Positions 1 to 8,149 of a DNA stretch of 64,000 nucleotides are shown here, in pieces. The DNA lies in the NCBI GenBank assembly GCA_002304835.1, contig DBPK01000007.1, positions 1 to 64,000 on the forward strand. The letters are read 5' to 3'. The position numbers and the translations under genes were made by a program. The stretch is from Firmicutes bacterium UBA1422 (GTDB lineage: Bacteria; Bacillota; Clostridia; Peptostreptococcales; Anaerovoracaceae). The notes under the pieces are model-generated. The model made no database searches. It saw only the letters and a list, made by a program, of their open reading frames with translations, and had not been told where the DNA came from. How positions within the stretch are numbered: the first letter of the stretch is position 1; each line of letters opens with the position of its first letter.

Positions 1-36
1 TATCCGGACAGAATGCCCGAATAGATCCAAAAAATC

Positions 37-81
37 AAAAGCATGTCGACAAGTAATTTTTTGTGCTGTTGACATGCTTTT
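37..81. terminator. bidirectional hairpin terminator
   Basis: An inverted repeat has 14-base arms at 38-51 and 67-80 with a single G-T pair. It is A-rich on the left and T-rich on the right, so it can act on either strand. It probably ends the ADP-ribosylglycohydrolase transcript or one entering from the left edge. I see nothing else in 1-246. Confidence 0.6.
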
Positions 82-246
82 ATTTAATCCATATACTGGT
101 TTTACAAATCGGGAAATAAATGATCAAACTTTCCCAATCTAAATGAACTGCCATAGAAGGCAAAAAATCTTATTTACAGACTTTTATTCACACCGTCTTC
201 AAAAATGAAATCTTCCGGATCCGGAAGACAAAGGTGCATCAGCATT

Positions 247-1425
247 TTATTTATATGTAATCTTAATATACTTTTCGATCCATACCTCATCTATCATTTC
301 GCCATATTCATCGAGTTGCTTATCATTATATAAATCATCAGCAATTTCCAGAATTATGTTTTTAAGTTCCAATGGCTCTATATATTTTGGTGGGATTCTT
401 TTTATTCCTAAATGTGTGCCTAATATATTCCCCACGACCGATCCTGTCGAATCACTGTCTCCGCTATGCTTGACCGCAGTAACAATAGCTTTACCAAAGT
501 CATTTTCATATTTCAATGAACAGTAAATGGCGATTGCCAATGCCTCTTCTGCGACCCAGCCTTCACCCAATTTTCGAATTGCATCCGGATCCCTTATTTT
601 CTCTTTTGACAGTGCGATCGATTTGTCTACTAAAGAAATCAGTTCCTTCATATGCTTTGCTTTCGGAAACAATTTTACCATCGCAGTCTTCGCATCCATG
701 ACTGCATTTATCAGTGCTACATTCGTCTGAGACACAATGCTTATTATATGAACAAACATTGCCGCGGGTATATATCCCAATTCATGTCCATGCGTAAGAG
801 CAGCAACTTCCGCTCCAATTATATCGATTTCTTTTTGCGACCAGCCTCTTCCGGATAAATATAATCCAATTGGAGCCACCCTCATTATTCCGCCACATCC
901 CTTGCTATTGTTTATTGGCTTTTCTATAGTTCCGTGTCCACCCTGAGCAAGTGCAGAAAGACATGTCGTTCCCGGGGCTCTTCTATCGAACATTTCCGGA
1001 ACATTTGCAAGCCAGCTATATAGGCAATGTTTATTAAATTCCGGAGATTCCTCAGAAAGAGGATACTTTTCAGTTTGGGTCCGGTACCAGTCACCATATG
1101 AAAAAGCAATATATTCCGGGTATGAACCAAAAACATCTCTATTGTGTCCTCTGGTAGTTCCAACAAGCAATCCTGTAGCTGTAAAAAGCGTCATTTGTGT
1201 ATCGTCTGATATCTCAGCAACGCCTTGCCGATTTAAATCATATTCTGTTATGCCGTTTTCACCATACTTCTCAAATATTGTTTTTTCATCTAGAAATTCA
1301 ATGGCATACCCCAATGCATCGCCTGCAGCTCCGCCTATCATGCATCCTCTGTATTTATCAAGTTTCTCTGAATCCGCTGACTGCAGTTGTTCCTTTACTT
1401 CCCGTACATCATTTGTCTCCAACAT
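247..1425 (-). CDS. ADP-ribosylglycohydrolase family protein
   Basis: This 392-residue protein belongs to the DraG/ARH family, cytoplasmic metal-dependent enzymes that remove ADP-ribose from proteins or small molecules. The family signature is clear: an N-terminal RGCMIGGAAGDALG segment (about residues 26-39), the metal-binding SDDT at 73-76, and a C-terminal HSGDSDSTGSVVGN segment that supplies the second Asp cluster. Family length is normal. It stands alone between two hairpins, and the gene behind it belongs to a different operon. The ribosome site is weak (GAGAGTAGGG a few bases upstream). The substrate cannot be told from sequence. Confidence 0.9.
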   Translation of the reverse strand: MLETNDVREVKEQLQSADSEKLDKYRGCMIGGAAGDALGYAIEFLDEKTIFEKYGENGITEYDLNRQGVAEISDDTQMTLFTATGLLVGTTRGHNRDVFGSYPEYIAFSYGDWYRTQTEKYPLSEESPEFNKHCLYSWLANVPEMFDRRAPGTTCLSALAQGGHGTIEKPINNSKGCGGIMRVAPIGLYLSGRGWSQKEIDIIGAEVAALTHGHELGYIPAAMFVHIISIVSQTNVALINAVMDAKTAMVKLFPKAKHMKELISLVDKSIALSKEKIRDPDAIRKLGEGWVAEEALAIAIYCSLKYENDFGKAIVTAVKHSGDSDSTGSVVGNILGTHLGIKRIPPKYIEPLELKNIILEIADDLYNDKQLDEYGEMIDEVWIEKYIKITYK

Positions 1426-1611
1426 TTTTTTACCCTACTCTCATTTTTATGGTTTTACAATTATATCTTATATATAACCTGTATTATTTGCAAATTTTAT
1501 TGCAAAACAACATCCAGCAATAAAATATCCTTCTATAATTCGTATAATTCAATTACAGAAGGATATAATTCGCATACTGCTCGTCATATTATGTGTAGTT
1601 ACAAAACGTAT

Positions 1612-1640
1612 GGGACGGCATCAATTACTGTTGCCGTCCC
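1612..1640. terminator. hairpin after the sigma-54 operon
   Basis: A perfect 9-base stem (GGGACGGCA at 1612-1620, TGCCGTCCC at 1632-1640) lies 42 bases past the stop of the last gene of the upstream operon. The T-tract is better on the plus side than on the minus side. A second AT-rich inverted repeat with 10-base arms lies at 1526-1535 and 1557-1566. Together they fill the 256-base gap before the glycohydrolase gene. Confidence 0.6.
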
Positions 1641-1681
1641 ATATCCCAAATAATATTTTTTATGTGTATTGGTTTATCGTT

Positions 1682-2347
1682 TTACATGTTGTCCAGCCTT
1701 GCTTTTAAGCCTCGAGCACGCTCGTTATGAACGCCGTATCGGTCGAGATACGCATATTTTTTGTATACTCTATCCTTGTAATTGAGAGTGATCTCCCATG
1801 CTTCACGATAGAACTTAACAGCCTGTACCTGTCTCAGCTCGCCCTCGGTCTTATATGCCTTCCAAAGAATTTGTCTTTGGATGGATCTTTCGGCATTTGC
1901 CATCACTTCTTCTGCATTTCCGCCACCCGGCATTATCTCCCCATCCGTTTGTTCAATATTCTTTTTAACCATTGGGATTTCACCCTCTGCAATCAAATCG
2001 TAATGGGATGCATGCATTTCATTTACGTCATATACTACCGCCACTGTTCCTTTTCTCTTAAATGTATCACTCTTATTGAAAAATACATTTCTGGATACTT
2101 CATAATTGTATACGAGGAAATAGTATGGTACCCATACCTTCCTTAGGCCACTGCGGTGATAATTGACCATTTTGATTCCTAAAAGTTTTGGCTCCACTTG
2201 CTTCATCTTTGCATCTAATGCTGCGTCTTTGGTAGCAACCGATTCCGTAACATAAACAACTCCGGCTTCGTTTTTTGAGGTTCTATCATTCATAATTACT
2301 GCCAATGTTCCATCCCGCTGTTCTTTGTAATTTTTTAACTGCTTCAT
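1682..2347 (-). CDS. hypothetical protein, last gene of the sigma-54 operon
   Basis: I do not recognise this 221-residue soluble protein. It has no signal peptide or membrane segment. It starts with a good ribosome site (GGGAGACTTGTT before ATG). The N-terminal half is rich in beta-type residues with several Tyr/Val runs, then a Gly-rich hinge (MPGGGNAEE, about residue 140), then a charged helical C-terminus. It is the distal gene of a co-directional run of six genes (two dehydrogenases, alcohol dehydrogenase, symporter, small membrane protein), so it probably serves uptake or breakdown of the same compound. That link is only positional. Confidence 0.6.
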   Translation of the reverse strand: MKQLKNYKEQRDGTLAVIMNDRTSKNEAGVVYVTESVATKDAALDAKMKQVEPKLLGIKMVNYHRSGLRKVWVPYYFLVYNYEVSRNVFFNKSDTFKRKGTVAVVYDVNEMHASHYDLIAEGEIPMVKKNIEQTDGEIMPGGGNAEEVMANAERSIQRQILWKAYKTEGELRQVQAVKFYREAWEITLNYKDRVYKKYAYLDRYGVHNERARGLKARLDNM

Positions 2348-2367
2348 AACAAGTCTCCCAAATTCAA

Positions 2368-2601
2368 TTACTCTTCTTTGCTTACAGCTTCTTCAACATC
2401 TTTGAATACACCCTTGCGTACTTCGTTGAGATATGCAATCAATACTGCAGGTCCTGCAATCAAGTTCAATATTCCTATCAGCCATCCCAGCCAATTATAT
2501 CCATCAACCATTGGTGTGAAAAGATATATTGCACTCAACACGAATACTACGACAATGGAAATACCTGATATCACGTTTTTTCTTTTATTACTGCTCATCA
2601 T
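2368..2601 (-). CDS. small two-helix membrane protein next to symporter
   Basis: This 77-residue protein has two hydrophobic helices (about residues 10-30 and 37-58) and a charged C-terminal tail. It begins eight bases after the symporter stop codon behind GGAGGTGCA, so it is surely co-translated with it. Small membrane partners next to sodium:solute symporters are common, and a role as accessory subunit is likely by position but unproven. I do not recognise a named family. Confidence 0.65.
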   Translation of the reverse strand: MMSSNKRKNVISGISIVVVFVLSAIYLFTPMVDGYNWLGWLIGILNLIAGPAVLIAYLNEVRKGVFKDVEEAVSKEE

Positions 2602-2609
2602 TGCACCTC

Positions 2610-4055
2610 CTATACCACTGCATCCTGTAACGGCGAGTCTTTTTTATAAGTGATATTGCAAACGATGAAGTATATGATCGCACCTGTTACCGATACGAAC
2701 AAACTTGTCGGGATCCCTCCAGGGCATACCAGTATGAACTCCCACAACACATACATTATCGCAGAATACACAATACATGACAATCCTCCCATAGCAGTTT
2801 TCCTTTTGTAGAACAGCCCCGCTGTGATTGGAATGAAGAACATCGAGAAGAGGAATCCTCCCAAATAGTACCACGCATTTGCTATGCCGTCTGCCCAGAA
2901 CAATGTGCCAACTACGCACAAAACCCCGAAGACTCCGACGGCCACCCGCATTCCTTTTACCGTAGATGCTTCCGACATCTTTTTATTAATAAATCCTCTG
3001 TAAATATCATTGACTGCACACGTGCTGAAGATCAACCAGTCGGATGATACTGTTGACATTACCGCTGCACAAAGCGCTGCTACAAATAGGCCTCTCATTC
3101 CTACAGGCAGTATGGAGAATACCAGCGCCCAAAATCCTTCTGCAGGTGACGCTGCAACATCGCCAAATAATGCCAGCGCAGCCATACCGGCAAATACCAT
3201 GGATATACTAAATGTTACTCCCATAGAAAGCATGATAGAGAATGCTGTCCTAATATCCGAGCCCGTCTGTGCCGCTGAGAATCTCTGGTAACATGCGGCC
3301 TCGCAGTACATTGCACAAGCCGATATTATCCAAGCCAGTGCCTCCATTGCTCCCATATTGCCCATAGGCTTCAACAGTGTTGGATCCATCTTTCCGACTG
3401 TGTCAAAAATCCCGGGAAGACCTCCGGATAAATTTATGATTCCTATCATCAGAGCTCCTGCTGATACAGTCATGATTGCGAACTGAATCAAGTCTGTCAC
3501 AGCAAGACCCCAAAGCCCGGACAGCGCTGTATAAGCGACAATTACCGCCCCTGCGATTATGAGAGATAAAACCATGGGCATTCCCGTAACCAATTTCAAC
3601 ACTTCTCCAATTGCAAATAGCAATGCCGAGTCATACATCAAATTCGCTATATATGTAATGGCGGATATGAGCTTTACTTTTCCGTTGTATAAATATGCCA
3701 TCATATCCGGAACTGTTACAACCCAATCCGGAATTTTGTCCCTAACATGAGGGCCGATTATTGCCGCCAACGGTAATCTCAGAACCGCTTCGGGAACAAC
3801 AAATACCGCTATTACAACGATACCCATTGTATATCCGCATTCTGCCAATCCTACAATCGTCCAGGAATCATACCATCCCGCTGCTGCAACTCCAATTAGA
3901 ATCGGAATAGTCAGTCTTCTTGATGCTACGAAAAAACTCTTTACACTTTTACCCGCACGTTTTCTCATGCTTATACCAACAAGCAGTATTCCGACAAAGT
4001 AGAGAGCTAATACTACCCAGTCAAAATTGGTCCATAATTTTTCAAAATCAATCAT
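2610..4055 (-). CDS. sodium:solute symporter family transporter
   Basis: This 481-residue integral membrane protein has about 13 hydrophobic segments and the look of the SSS (sodium:solute symporter) family, which couples uptake of amino acids, sugars or carboxylates to the sodium gradient. The family-like stretch AAAGWYDSWTIVGLAECGYT near residue 58 and the unwound-helix style Gly/Ala/Ser segments support this. It has a strong ribosome site (GGAGGAAGGAGAAGG). It sits between the alcohol dehydrogenase and the small membrane protein in the sigma-54 operon, so it probably imports the compound that the operon degrades. The substrate is not evident. Confidence 0.88.
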   Translation of the reverse strand: MIDFEKLWTNFDWVVLALYFVGILLVGISMRKRAGKSVKSFFVASRRLTIPILIGVAAAGWYDSWTIVGLAECGYTMGIVVIAVFVVPEAVLRLPLAAIIGPHVRDKIPDWVVTVPDMMAYLYNGKVKLISAITYIANLMYDSALLFAIGEVLKLVTGMPMVLSLIIAGAVIVAYTALSGLWGLAVTDLIQFAIMTVSAGALMIGIINLSGGLPGIFDTVGKMDPTLLKPMGNMGAMEALAWIISACAMYCEAACYQRFSAAQTGSDIRTAFSIMLSMGVTFSISMVFAGMAALALFGDVAASPAEGFWALVFSILPVGMRGLFVAALCAAVMSTVSSDWLIFSTCAVNDIYRGFINKKMSEASTVKGMRVAVGVFGVLCVVGTLFWADGIANAWYYLGGFLFSMFFIPITAGLFYKRKTAMGGLSCIVYSAIMYVLWEFILVCPGGIPTSLFVSVTGAIIYFIVCNITYKKDSPLQDAVV

Positions 4056-4076
4056 ATTACCTTCTCCTTCCTCCAG

Positions 4077-5231
4077 TTATGCTTCATATACCTTCTTGAA
4101 AATTGCCAAATATTCTTCTGCCGTTGCTTCTACCGGGTTGCTCGGGTTGCAGCAATGCTTAGATGATGCCTGTGCCAAATACTCAAAATCTTCAGGCTTG
4201 ACAACTTCAAAAGCACTTAGTTTTGGGATGTCCAGTTCTTTACACAATTCCCTGATCTTTTTTACGCCTTCTTTAGCTGAATCTTCATCCTTCATGTTTT
4301 TTGTTTCTACTCCCATTGCTTCAGCAACTTCCGCATATTTTTTCGGATTTCCCGGTATACTGAATTCAGAAACCTCTGCAAGGAACATGGAATTTGTAAC
4401 TCCGTGAGGAATGTCATAAAATCCACCAAAGCACTCTGCAATGCAGTGCACACCCGCGGTATCTGCATTTCCGAATGCAACACCCGCCATCATGCTTGCC
4501 AGCATTACCTTACTCAAAGCATCTGCGTCTTTTTCGTTTGCTGCTTTGACGATATTCTCTGCAATCAGTTTTACCGCATATATTGAAACAGCGTCAGTCA
4601 TTGGTGTTGCAACAGTACAAACATGAGCTTCAATTGCATGTGTCAGTGCATCGATGCCCGTTGATGCAACAAGCGGGGAAGGCAGTTTTGAAATCATATC
4701 GGGATCAACCAATGCCAATACCGGTGCACATTTTGGGTCAAATATATTCCCCTTAAGGTGCGTATCGGAGTTGGTGATAACCGCATTAAAAGTCACTTCA
4801 CTTCCCGTTCCGCATGTTGTCGGTATACATATTACCGGCGAACTTGTTACGTCCAATTCAACATCAAACCATTCTCTTGCGGTCTTGCCATTTGTCATTA
4901 CCGTTGCCATTGCTTTGGCAGTATCCATTGAACTGCCTCCGCCGATTGCAATCAATACGTCAGCACCCGCTTCTTTTGCAAATGCTGCACCTTTGTCACA
5001 ATCATAATCTCTTGGGTTTGGAACGGTATTATCAAATAGTTTGTACTCTAATCCAGCTTTTTTAATTTCCTCCATTACGATATCTACCAGGCCTGTTGCT
5101 ACCATACTCTTGTCGGTAACAATCAGAGGGGCTCTGTACCCCCTGTTCATCAACTCTTCATGCAGAGTTCTAATGATGCCATTGCCGAATTGTATTTCTG
5201 TCGGTAATGTAAACGCAAATTCTTCTACCAT
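4077..5231 (-). CDS. iron-containing alcohol dehydrogenase
   Basis: The 384 residues match the usual length of group III (iron-dependent) alcohol dehydrogenases, cytoplasmic NAD(P)-dependent enzymes that interconvert aldehydes or ketones and alcohols. Visible signatures are the nucleotide-binding GGGSSMDTAK, the metal-site segment GIDALTHAIEAH (Asp plus two His) and the second metal segment ending in IPHGVTNS. It lies between the symporter and the saccharopine-dehydrogenase-like genes. It could reduce a semialdehyde or hydroxy-acid intermediate of the same pathway. That role is inferred from position. Confidence 0.9.
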   Translation of the reverse strand: MVEEFAFTLPTEIQFGNGIIRTLHEELMNRGYRAPLIVTDKSMVATGLVDIVMEEIKKAGLEYKLFDNTVPNPRDYDCDKGAAFAKEAGADVLIAIGGGSSMDTAKAMATVMTNGKTAREWFDVELDVTSSPVICIPTTCGTGSEVTFNAVITNSDTHLKGNIFDPKCAPVLALVDPDMISKLPSPLVASTGIDALTHAIEAHVCTVATPMTDAVSIYAVKLIAENIVKAANEKDADALSKVMLASMMAGVAFGNADTAGVHCIAECFGGFYDIPHGVTNSMFLAEVSEFSIPGNPKKYAEVAEAMGVETKNMKDEDSAKEGVKKIRELCKELDIPKLSAFEVVKPEDFEYLAQASSKHCCNPSNPVEATAEEYLAIFKKVYEA

Positions 5232-5300
5232 TTTTCACATCCTTTCCATGGTTTGTGTGGTGCTAACCAATGGCTGTCGCTCCACTATTAGATATATCAA

Positions 5301-6527
5301 TTAATAATCCACTTCTTCAAATCTATGAGTGAACCCTGTCTGTGTCATTACATCAAGGAACTCATTTGCATCAAGATCGTGAGGGAATATTACACCCTTG
5401 GGCTTGTCGCCTTTTGCAAGCATCTTTGCGCCCACAACAGCAGGTAATGCCACTGCTATCTTGCATGTTCCGTATGTCTCATATGTCTTTTTTCGCGGCG
5501 CTTCCATGGTAGGAATGGCTACGTTATATCTGACATCTTTGCCATCCTTATTTCCAACAACCTCAACCATGATCGACACGTATTTTGTCTCATCCATATG
5601 ATCCATTGCTGACGGATCTTCAGTCAGGAATCCATCGCACGGCTTTGGAACCATCGACAAAACCACATCCAGCGGCTTTACCGTTGCGTCACCGACTTTA
5701 ATTGGTTCTTCAGATGCCAGCCCTAGAGATACTACCGGTGCAATTTGCATATTAACGTAGTATTTAAAATCGCAATACTCCAGACCTTTATCGGCAAAGC
5801 TGAGAGGAATCGAATAGGGTTCTTCATGGGCATGTAGTGATACAGGCATTTTCCCTATAGGTTCAGGGAACTGCCACTCTTCAATTTCGGAAAAAGGCTT
5901 TTTCTTCAACTCATACTGCTTATTTCGGAACACAGTTGACGGCAATGTAAAATCCAACAACGCCTGTCTCGGATCCCACCCCGGGTTCCATGCAGTAACA
6001 GCATCTCCATATTTTCCGATCGAAGTATCCATCTTTGCCAGCCTCACTTTAACGCTTTTGATTGTGTCACATTTGTCAATGTAATATTTGGCAACGACAT
6101 TACTATATCCTGATGACATTCCGCATCCGAGCATTGCTGTCTTTCCTATTTTTTGGAACTCATCAAAAAGCTTCGGCTTTTTACCAACCTCCATTTTGTT
6201 ATCCCACATGAATTTATCGTATGCCGTACTCACATAATTGGTGCCTGCTTTTAATGCACCCTGAAGTACATTGTAATAGAATTTGGGCGTTACCAAATCT
6301 ACAAGCACATCCATACCTCTCGCAGCCTCGGCTATAATGTCAACATTATCTGCGTCAACTTTTTTGACACTGATTTTATCACTGCCGATTTTATCCGCAA
6401 CTTTCTGCGCCATGTCCACATTGATGTCACCAATAATTATTTCTTTTATTTCATCATCTCTTGACATTATTGAAGCTGCAGGACCGCCTTGCCCACCTGC
6501 TCCCATCAACAATACTTTCACTATCAT
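5301..6527 (-). CDS. saccharopine dehydrogenase-like oxidoreductase (copy 2)
   Basis: The reading frame is open upstream, but the start at 6527 is preferred. It follows AAAGAAAGGGAA and opens directly on the Rossmann motif VLLMGAGGQGGPAA. That gives 408 residues. The fold is that of the saccharopine/homospermidine dehydrogenase superfamily: an N-terminal NAD(P)-binding domain and a C-terminal catalytic domain with a conserved GCGMSSGYSN-like turn near residue 150. Members join or split N-linked dicarboxylic amines. It is a paralogue of the gene just upstream, 47 bases away. Two tandem divergent copies suggest a heteromer or two successive steps. Confidence 0.82.
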   Translation of the reverse strand: MIVKVLLMGAGGQGGPAASIMSRDDEIKEIIIGDINVDMAQKVADKIGSDKISVKKVDADNVDIIAEAARGMDVLVDLVTPKFYYNVLQGALKAGTNYVSTAYDKFMWDNKMEVGKKPKLFDEFQKIGKTAMLGCGMSSGYSNVVAKYYIDKCDTIKSVKVRLAKMDTSIGKYGDAVTAWNPGWDPRQALLDFTLPSTVFRNKQYELKKKPFSEIEEWQFPEPIGKMPVSLHAHEEPYSIPLSFADKGLEYCDFKYYVNMQIAPVVSLGLASEEPIKVGDATVKPLDVVLSMVPKPCDGFLTEDPSAMDHMDETKYVSIMVEVVGNKDGKDVRYNVAIPTMEAPRKKTYETYGTCKIAVALPAVVGAKMLAKGDKPKGVIFPHDLDANEFLDVMTQTGFTHRFEEVDY

Positions 6528-6574
6528 TTCCCTTTCTTTATTTATAAGTGATAAGTCACCATATTGTGTGTTTC

Positions 6575-7816
6575 TTATCTGCCCTGATCTACAAGTTCCT
6601 TTTTGAAAGCAGCATCCCAATCATCTGTTCCCAGCAATTCCGTCCTGGTAGCTCTAACATAAATTTCTCTCTTGGCAGCTTCTTCAAAGAACGGTTCAGG
6701 GGGTATGCATAGTTCCGGTGCCAATGAACCCTTCGCTGTAATCACACCTTTTCTCAATAATTCAGTTGCCCATGCAGGCGCTCCGCCTATATATACCTGT
6801 GCTCCCATCAACTCCGGCCACTCCTTAACAGGTCTGCATATTGCGTTTAGTTCAATCTTAACTCTCTTGCCATCTTTCTCTCCGAATACTTCTGTCTTGA
6901 TCACATCGCAATCATTGATTTCTGCATTTGGATCATCCGGTTGCGAATCCATAAGTTTCTTAAGAATCTTAACAGGTTTTATGTCATGCCCTTCAAAATT
7001 CATCTTGTCTTGATTGCTAAATCCAAGTCCGTGCAAGAACCGGAGGTTATCCAGAACTACTGCAGGGAATCCGATTCTATATGTACAATTTTTGAGTCCC
7101 TTGTTCTTAAAGGATTCCGGAACCGAACCCTGTTCGGAGTGCATCAGATAATAAGCCCACTGCTCACCGATCGGATTTGGATACTGCACGGTCATACCGC
7201 CACTTCTTGGTTCAACCTCAACATATTCGCCGTTGAAGTACTGAACTGGCTTCATGTGAAACTCATCCATTATAGTCTCAATTGAGTATGTAACTTCGAA
7301 TGTTTTTGTCGACTTGCCCCAATCATCGCATCCGCAATAGAAATTAATTGTATCAACAGAGTCCAGCTGGTTGACAGCCCATGCCGAACATACATTTGTA
7401 ACACCCGGTGTGCCTCCTATGCCAACGATAGCCAATAATCCCGCATCCTTGAACTTCTTATCGTACTCCGGTGTAACCTGCTTTACTGTTTCCACATACA
7501 GCCCACCAATGTCAATATAATTTACTTTCGCTTCAAGGCATGCATCCATGATTTTACAATTATAGTAATAGTTAACCTCATTGATACAAACATCATAGCC
7601 TTTGATCAATTCAACGGTATTATCAAAATCATTTACATCACATTTAACTGTCTCGACTCTTCCTGCTCCATATTTTTTGTTGCAGATACCGGCAACCTCA
7701 TTAGCCCTATCTAAATTGTAATCACCTAAAGTGATTTTCTCGATATTTTTGTTGTGTGCCAGATCCAGAGCAGTTGCTATTCCCTGGATGCCTGCTCCTA
7801 GTTGAATTACTTTCAT
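6575..7816 (-). CDS. saccharopine dehydrogenase-like oxidoreductase (copy 1)
   Basis: This 413-residue protein is the first gene of the sigma-54 operon. It starts on the Rossmann motif VIQLGAGIQGIATALDLA and has an excellent ribosome site (AGGAGGACTAAAG). A second family-like stretch, GIGGTPGVTNVCSAWAVNQ, lies near residue 133. The family acts on secondary amines joining two amino- or keto-acid units (saccharopine, opines, carboxynorspermidine). Its start lies 68 bases from the -12 element of the predicted sigma-54 promoter. Which substrate it uses cannot be read from sequence. Confidence 0.85.
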   Translation of the reverse strand: MKVIQLGAGIQGIATALDLAHNKNIEKITLGDYNLDRANEVAGICNKKYGAGRVETVKCDVNDFDNTVELIKGYDVCINEVNYYYNCKIMDACLEAKVNYIDIGGLYVETVKQVTPEYDKKFKDAGLLAIVGIGGTPGVTNVCSAWAVNQLDSVDTINFYCGCDDWGKSTKTFEVTYSIETIMDEFHMKPVQYFNGEYVEVEPRSGGMTVQYPNPIGEQWAYYLMHSEQGSVPESFKNKGLKNCTYRIGFPAVVLDNLRFLHGLGFSNQDKMNFEGHDIKPVKILKKLMDSQPDDPNAEINDCDVIKTEVFGEKDGKRVKIELNAICRPVKEWPELMGAQVYIGGAPAWATELLRKGVITAKGSLAPELCIPPEPFFEEAAKREIYVRATRTELLGTDDWDAAFKKELVDQGR

Positions 7817-7883
7817 CTTTAGTCCTCCTGAAATTATATATTTTGATGTGATAAATATACTTACCGCCCTCTATATTTATTTC

Positions 7884-7898
7884 GCAATAAACGTGCCA
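7884..7898 (-). promoter_or_regulatory. sigma-54 (-24/-12) promoter of the catabolic operon
   Basis: Read on the minus strand the sequence is TGGCAC-GTTTA-TTGC, an exact match to the sigma-54 consensus TGGCAC-N5-TTGC. It lies about 70-80 bases before the first operon gene and points towards it. The activator gene and its likely binding sites lie directly upstream. Confidence 0.85.
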
Positions 7899-7944
7899 AT
7901 TGCTAATTACAAACAAATGTTGGATTTTCAATGCTCCCAACTAC

Positions 7945-8110
7945 GTTGATATTTTGCAAAGTAAAAGCATCGTTGCGAAACGGCAACGACACTTTTGTTG
8001 TTTCTTCCTACTATTTTGCTTATATTTATTAACTATTTTATCAATTCACTGAAATTAACGCATTTTAAGTGTCGTTGCGCTGTCGCAACCATGCGTTGTA
8101 ATGCTGCAAC
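7945..8110. promoter_or_regulatory. four enhancer sites GTTGC-N6-GCAAC
   Basis: Palindromic sites with identical six-base spacing occur at 7972-7987 (GTTGC/GCAAC, exact), 8074-8089 (exact), 8095-8110 (GTTGT/GCAAC) and 7945-7960 (GTTGA/GCAAA, weaker). They lie 47 to 212 bases upstream of the -24 box, where enhancers for sigma-54 activators are expected. The two right-hand sites are 21 bases apart, two helical turns. They are the best candidates for binding sites of the regulator encoded at 8150-9556. They fill the 333-base gap 7817-8149. Confidence 0.75.
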
Positions 8111-8149
8111 AAATATTTTATGTAAATAACCTGCTAATTTACATTATCT

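Noticed and set aside
1526..1566. AT-rich inverted repeat with 10-base arms considered as an operator or mini-element
   Set aside because: It lies in an intergenic trailer beside a terminator and has no other copy that I can see.
6528..6620. N-terminal extension of the second saccharopine-type enzyme
   Set aside because: The 31 extra codons overlap the previous gene and lack a ribosome site; the start at 6527 has one and opens on the Rossmann motif.
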